Source: Candidatus Poseidoniaceae archaeon (lineage in GTDB: Archaea; Thermoplasmatota; Poseidoniia; Poseidoniales; Poseidoniaceae). Taken from it: a stretch of DNA of 64,000 nt. The notes beneath the pieces are model-generated. The model did no database searches, was not told where the DNA came from, and saw only the letters and a list, made by a program, of their open reading frames with translations. The translations under genes and the position numbers were made by a program. Below, in pieces: positions 61,483-64,000 of this stretch. The stretch lies in the NCBI GenBank assembly GCA_028356125.1, contig JAOMTZ010000009.1, positions 1 through 64,000 of the forward strand, written 5' to 3'. Every line of letters starts with the position of its first letter. Position 1 is the first letter of the stretch.

Positions 61483-62973
61483 ATGAAGATAAACGTAAAC
61501 ACCAATGAAAACATCAACGGAACTCTAGTACTTCCACTGTGGCAAGATAGCAAAAATATGGCTACAGGAAGCGAGTCTGGAGTCCACCGAGGGCTGAAGA
61601 CTCAGATAGAAACAATCCTACAAGATGGAGATTTCAAAGCGAAATCTGGTTCTGCAATGACTCTTGCAGGTACAGAAGGCGGAAAGGCACTACTTGTCGG
61701 ACTAGGTAAGGAAGAAGAAGCAACCCTTCAATCAATGAGGGAATCCGGAGCTAAGGTTACCGCAAGCCTTGCTAAAATTCATGGTAAAACATTGACTGTG
61801 AAGTTCCATGGAATGGAAGATGCTCACATGGGCGCTTTTGTTGAAGGAATGATTCTCAGAGATTATTCATATGATCATTACAAGTCGAAAGACGAAGATT
61901 CAGATGATACCGAGATTACTGTTAATGTCACATGCGAAGATGAAAAAACCGAAGCATTAGCCAAGTCATCTGAACTTTCATCTGCAGTTGCAACCGGTGT
62001 CTATCTGGCGAGAGACTTAGGAAACGCTCCTCCTAATGACATGTACCCAATGGCATTCGCAGAGCAAGCTAGAGAGTTTGGTAGAAAACACGACAATGTC
62101 GATGTAAAGATCATCAATTACGACGAAGCACGTTCTCTTGGAATGGGCGGATTAGTGGGCGTAGGTATGGGGTCATACCGAAAGCCATGTATTGTCATCT
62201 TCGAAATCAACCCGGACAAGTCTGGACCAAGCCCTTGTATTGTCGGCAAGGGAATTACTTTCGATACAGGTGGTATCTCAATCAAACCGTCTCCTTCTAT
62301 GGACGAAATGAAGTACGATATGCATGGCTCTGCAACAACATTTGGAGTCATGCAAGCATTAGTTGCTAGTGGACATAAGGATCGTGTCATCGGTATAACA
62401 TGCATGGCAGAAAACATGCCATCTTCTAACGCTCAACGCCCGGGGGATGTAATTACAACCTACTCTGGTAAAACTGTTGAAGTTCTAAACACAGATGCAG
62501 AAGGACGCTTAGTCTTGGCAGACGGCCTTTGGTTCGCAGGAACTGAACTAAACCCATCTTACATGATAGATTTGGCAACTCTAACTGGCGCTTGTGTCGT
62601 AGCCCTTGGGCACGAAGCAAGTGGACTTTGGTCTAACAATGATGAACTTCTAAACAATATCAAAGCAGCAGGAGAGCATTGTGGAGAAATTGCTTGGCCT
62701 ATGCCTCTGTTCAAAGCATTCGAGAAAGAAATGACCGATTCAAAGATTGCTGATGTACGCAACCTTGGCGCAGGTCGCTGGGGTGGTTCAAATACTGCAG
62801 CAGCATTCCTGAAGCAGTTCGTTCCAAACATGGGGGATACTGACGAGCAGATTCCTTGGGCTCACCTAGATATTGCAGGAACTGCATGGGGAGCTAAGAC
62901 CAACAAGATGGTCAAGACAGGAGCAACAGGAATCCATGTTAGGACTCTTCACCACTTGATTACTGGACAGTAA
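61483..62973 (+). CDS. pepA: leucyl aminopeptidase (M17)
   Basis: 496 residues from the ATG at 61483 (AGGTGA upstream); a TTG at 61423 overlapping the previous stop is an alternative. Two-metal active site: GKGITFDTGGISIKP (Lys, Asp), YDMHGSA and NTDAEGRLVLADGL (the M17 signature). A helical N-terminal domain (~1-170) precedes it. No signal peptide, so cytoplasmic; it releases N-terminal amino acids from imported peptides. Its stop is adjacent to that of the convergent aminotransferase. Confidence 0.95.
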   Translation: MKINVNTNENINGTLVLPLWQDSKNMATGSESGVHRGLKTQIETILQDGDFKAKSGSAMTLAGTEGGKALLVGLGKEEEATLQSMRESGAKVTASLAKIHGKTLTVKFHGMEDAHMGAFVEGMILRDYSYDHYKSKDEDSDDTEITVNVTCEDEKTEALAKSSELSSAVATGVYLARDLGNAPPNDMYPMAFAEQAREFGRKHDNVDVKIINYDEARSLGMGGLVGVGMGSYRKPCIVIFEINPDKSGPSPCIVGKGITFDTGGISIKPSPSMDEMKYDMHGSATTFGVMQALVASGHKDRVIGITCMAENMPSSNAQRPGDVITTYSGKTVEVLNTDAEGRLVLADGLWFAGTELNPSYMIDLATLTGACVVALGHEASGLWSNNDELLNNIKAAGEHCGEIAWPMPLFKAFEKEMTDSKIADVRNLGAGRWGGSNTAAAFLKQFVPNMGDTDEQIPWAHLDIAGTAWGAKTNKMVKTGATGIHVRTLHHLITGQ

Positions 62974-64000
62974 TTATTGAGTGAAATGTTTGATTGATTG
63001 GCGAGTAATGTCGATTACTAAATCGACTTCAGCACTGGTTATTGCAAAGTGCGGAGTGTATCTTAGCGCATTTATTCCACCGTGAATAACTCCAAGCCCA
63101 TGTTTTCTACACCAGACTTCAACTTCATCAAATCCAACTACAGTCAGAATACTAGGCTCCAGTTCTGCAGATATTAGAAGACCAGTTCCCTGAACTTTGG
63201 TTATTGTTCCAGGTAACTCTTCAGCGAGCGCATTCAACTTCTCAACGAACTCTACCCCTCGATCTCTGATGTTCTGTCTTAGTTCCGGAGTAATTCTTTC
63301 TAGTACAGCAACTGCAGTTTCTAGTGCTCTAGGATTTGTAGTCATTGTATTGCCGTATATTCCAACCACATACAACTCCGCTGCTCTTTCATTCAATCCT
63401 AACACCGATAATGGGTATTGGCCAGCGTTTAGCGCCTTTGACCATGTTTCAAGGTCTGGTGCTTCAGCATCTTGGAAGCCTTCGTAGTCTACTACCGAAA
63501 GTGTTCCTTGGCCTCTAATTCCTGCTTGAATTGAATCGACGATTAGCATCGAACCATTTTCATTGGTTAGCCTTCTTGCTTCGTCATAGAAATCCCTGTC
63601 TATGCATTGGCCCGGATTTCCTTCTCCTTGAACTGGTTCAATAGACATTGATTCAATGAAGTATCCATTCTTTTCAGCATCTGCAAAAGCATCCTGTAAT
63701 GCAGTAACGTTGTTTGAAGGTACTAAGATTAGATTATCTCTTTCGGCGAATGTTTTCAAGTTCTTATCGTATGCTCCTTTGCAAGAATGAGAAATTTGAG
63801 CGGGTCTATCTGTGCGGCCATGAAATGCTCTTTCAATCGCTAATAGTTTCACTGGCTTGCCTTCATGGCGTCCTCCTGGGCCCGTCATAATCTTTGAATT
63901 GATATCGCAAATTCTCATTGCTACAGTCATTGATTCAGACCCAGAGTTCATACAAATGAACTTGGAAAAAGGGCAACTACCTCTGGTATGGCCAAGTTCC
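62974..64000 (-). CDS. class III aminotransferase (5' partial)
   Basis: The frame stays open through the right window edge, so the N-terminus is missing; the ATG at 63951 is internal. Fold-type I, class III features: SKFICMNSGSESM (PLP phosphate contact), IEPVQGEGNPG, LIVDSIQAG (Asp contacting PLP), the PLP Lys in ETWSKALNAGQYP, and a C-terminal HGLGVIHGGINALRYTPHF. The substrate subgroup (lysine 6-, ornithine-, or GABA-type transaminase) cannot be fixed without the N-terminus. Convergent with pepA. Confidence 0.8.
   Translation of the reverse strand, partial: ELGHTRGSCPFSKFICMNSGSESMTVAMRICDINSKIMTGPGGRHEGKPVKLLAIERAFHGRTDRPAQISHSCKGAYDKNLKTFAERDNLILVPSNNVTALQDAFADAEKNGYFIESMSIEPVQGEGNPGQCIDRDFYDEARRLTNENGSMLIVDSIQAGIRGQGTLSVVDYEGFQDAEAPDLETWSKALNAGQYPLSVLGLNERAAELYVVGIYGNTMTTNPRALETAVAVLERITPELRQNIRDRGVEFVEKLNALAEELPGTITKVQGTGLLISAELEPSILTVVGFDEVEVWCRKHGLGVIHGGINALRYTPHFAITSAEVDLVIDITRQSIKHFTQ

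Noticed and set aside
1-64000. Provirus or plasmid island
   Set aside because: No integrase, capsid, terminase or replication-initiator gene; ParA sits within a housekeeping translation cluster, so it is read as chromosomal.

Overview
The window is a gene-dense, moderately AT-rich archaeal chromosome segment, most likely from a planktonic marine Euryarchaeote of Marine Group II (Candidatus Poseidoniales). This assignment is inference from gene content. The information-processing genes are archaeal: PolB, a GINS51-type protein, EF-1alpha, aIF5B, and ribosomal proteins S10, S28e, L24e and L7Ae. Around them lie many secreted or membrane-anchored proteins typical of that group: very large surface proteins, thrombospondin-type-3 (DxDxDG) calcium-repeat proteins, PKD lipoproteins and exported peptidases. 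There are no rRNA genes, CRISPR arrays or recognisable transposases. Several genes have a TATA-like box 25-30 nt before the start codon, which suggests leaderless mRNAs; others have clear Shine-Dalgarno sequences.

Layout. 0-1.5 kb: the end of an alpha/beta hydrolase and a short-chain dehydrogenase. 1.5-5.85 kb: a TSP3-repeat surface protein and a zinc-ribbon membrane protein, bracketed by inverted copies of a ~150-bp dispersed repeat. 5.9-8.5 kb: an M28 peptidase fused to an AmpG-like MFS permease. 8.6-16.4 kb: ilvE, DNA polymerase B, a PKD lipoprotein, EF-1alpha, S10, a strongly folded intergenic element and a GINS subunit. 16.4-26.5 kb: a 1983-residue surface protein, tRNA-Leu, a 51-residue Cys-rich protein, a beta-propeller-type secreted protein, small membrane proteins or lipoproteins, another repeat copy and DUF309. 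26.7-29.4 kb: an apparent accessory pair, an FAD-linked lactone-oxidase-type enzyme followed by an AlkB-type membrane diiron monooxygenase. 29.4-32.3 kb: accessory genes separated by related repeats, including a multi-zinc-ribbon protein with a nuclease-like C-terminus. 32.2-37.5 kb: HAD phosphatase, heavy-metal P-type ATPase, winged-helix regulator, zinc-ribbon protein and CDP-alcohol phosphatidyltransferase. 37.5-42.7 kb: a giant coiled-coil protein and a second TSP3 protein.

42.7-49.7 kb is a long leftward array: prs, L7Ae, S28e, L24e, ndk, aIF5B, MoxR, ParA, a ribbon-helix-helix-like protein and a small unknown. The L7Ae-S28e-L24e-Ndk-aIF5B order is a classic archaeal translation cluster, and the ParA/RHH pair resembles archaeal SegAB-type segregation modules. 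49.8-55.6 kb carries tRNA-Ile, a PRC-barrel protein, a short Rossmann protein, a GNAT acetyltransferase, tRNA-Gly, a large surface protein and DUF6015. 55.7-57.9 kb is a polyamine operon: agmatinase followed by a single ORF fusing S-adenosylmethionine decarboxylase to a deoxyhypusine-synthase-family domain. 57.9-60 kb holds two paralogous zinc-ribbon four-helix membrane proteins with near-identical promoters. 60-64 kb has an exported M14 carboxypeptidase, an M17 aminopeptidase and a partial class III aminotransferase.

Together the genes suggest a heterotroph that degrades proteins outside the cell, imports the products and completes hydrolysis inside. It appears to invest heavily in calcium-binding surface proteins. 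The observations most worth following are the SpeD-DHS fusion, the dispersed repeats bracketing accessory genes, the AlkB island, the peptidase-permease fusion, and the zinc-ribbon membrane family with its conserved promoter.
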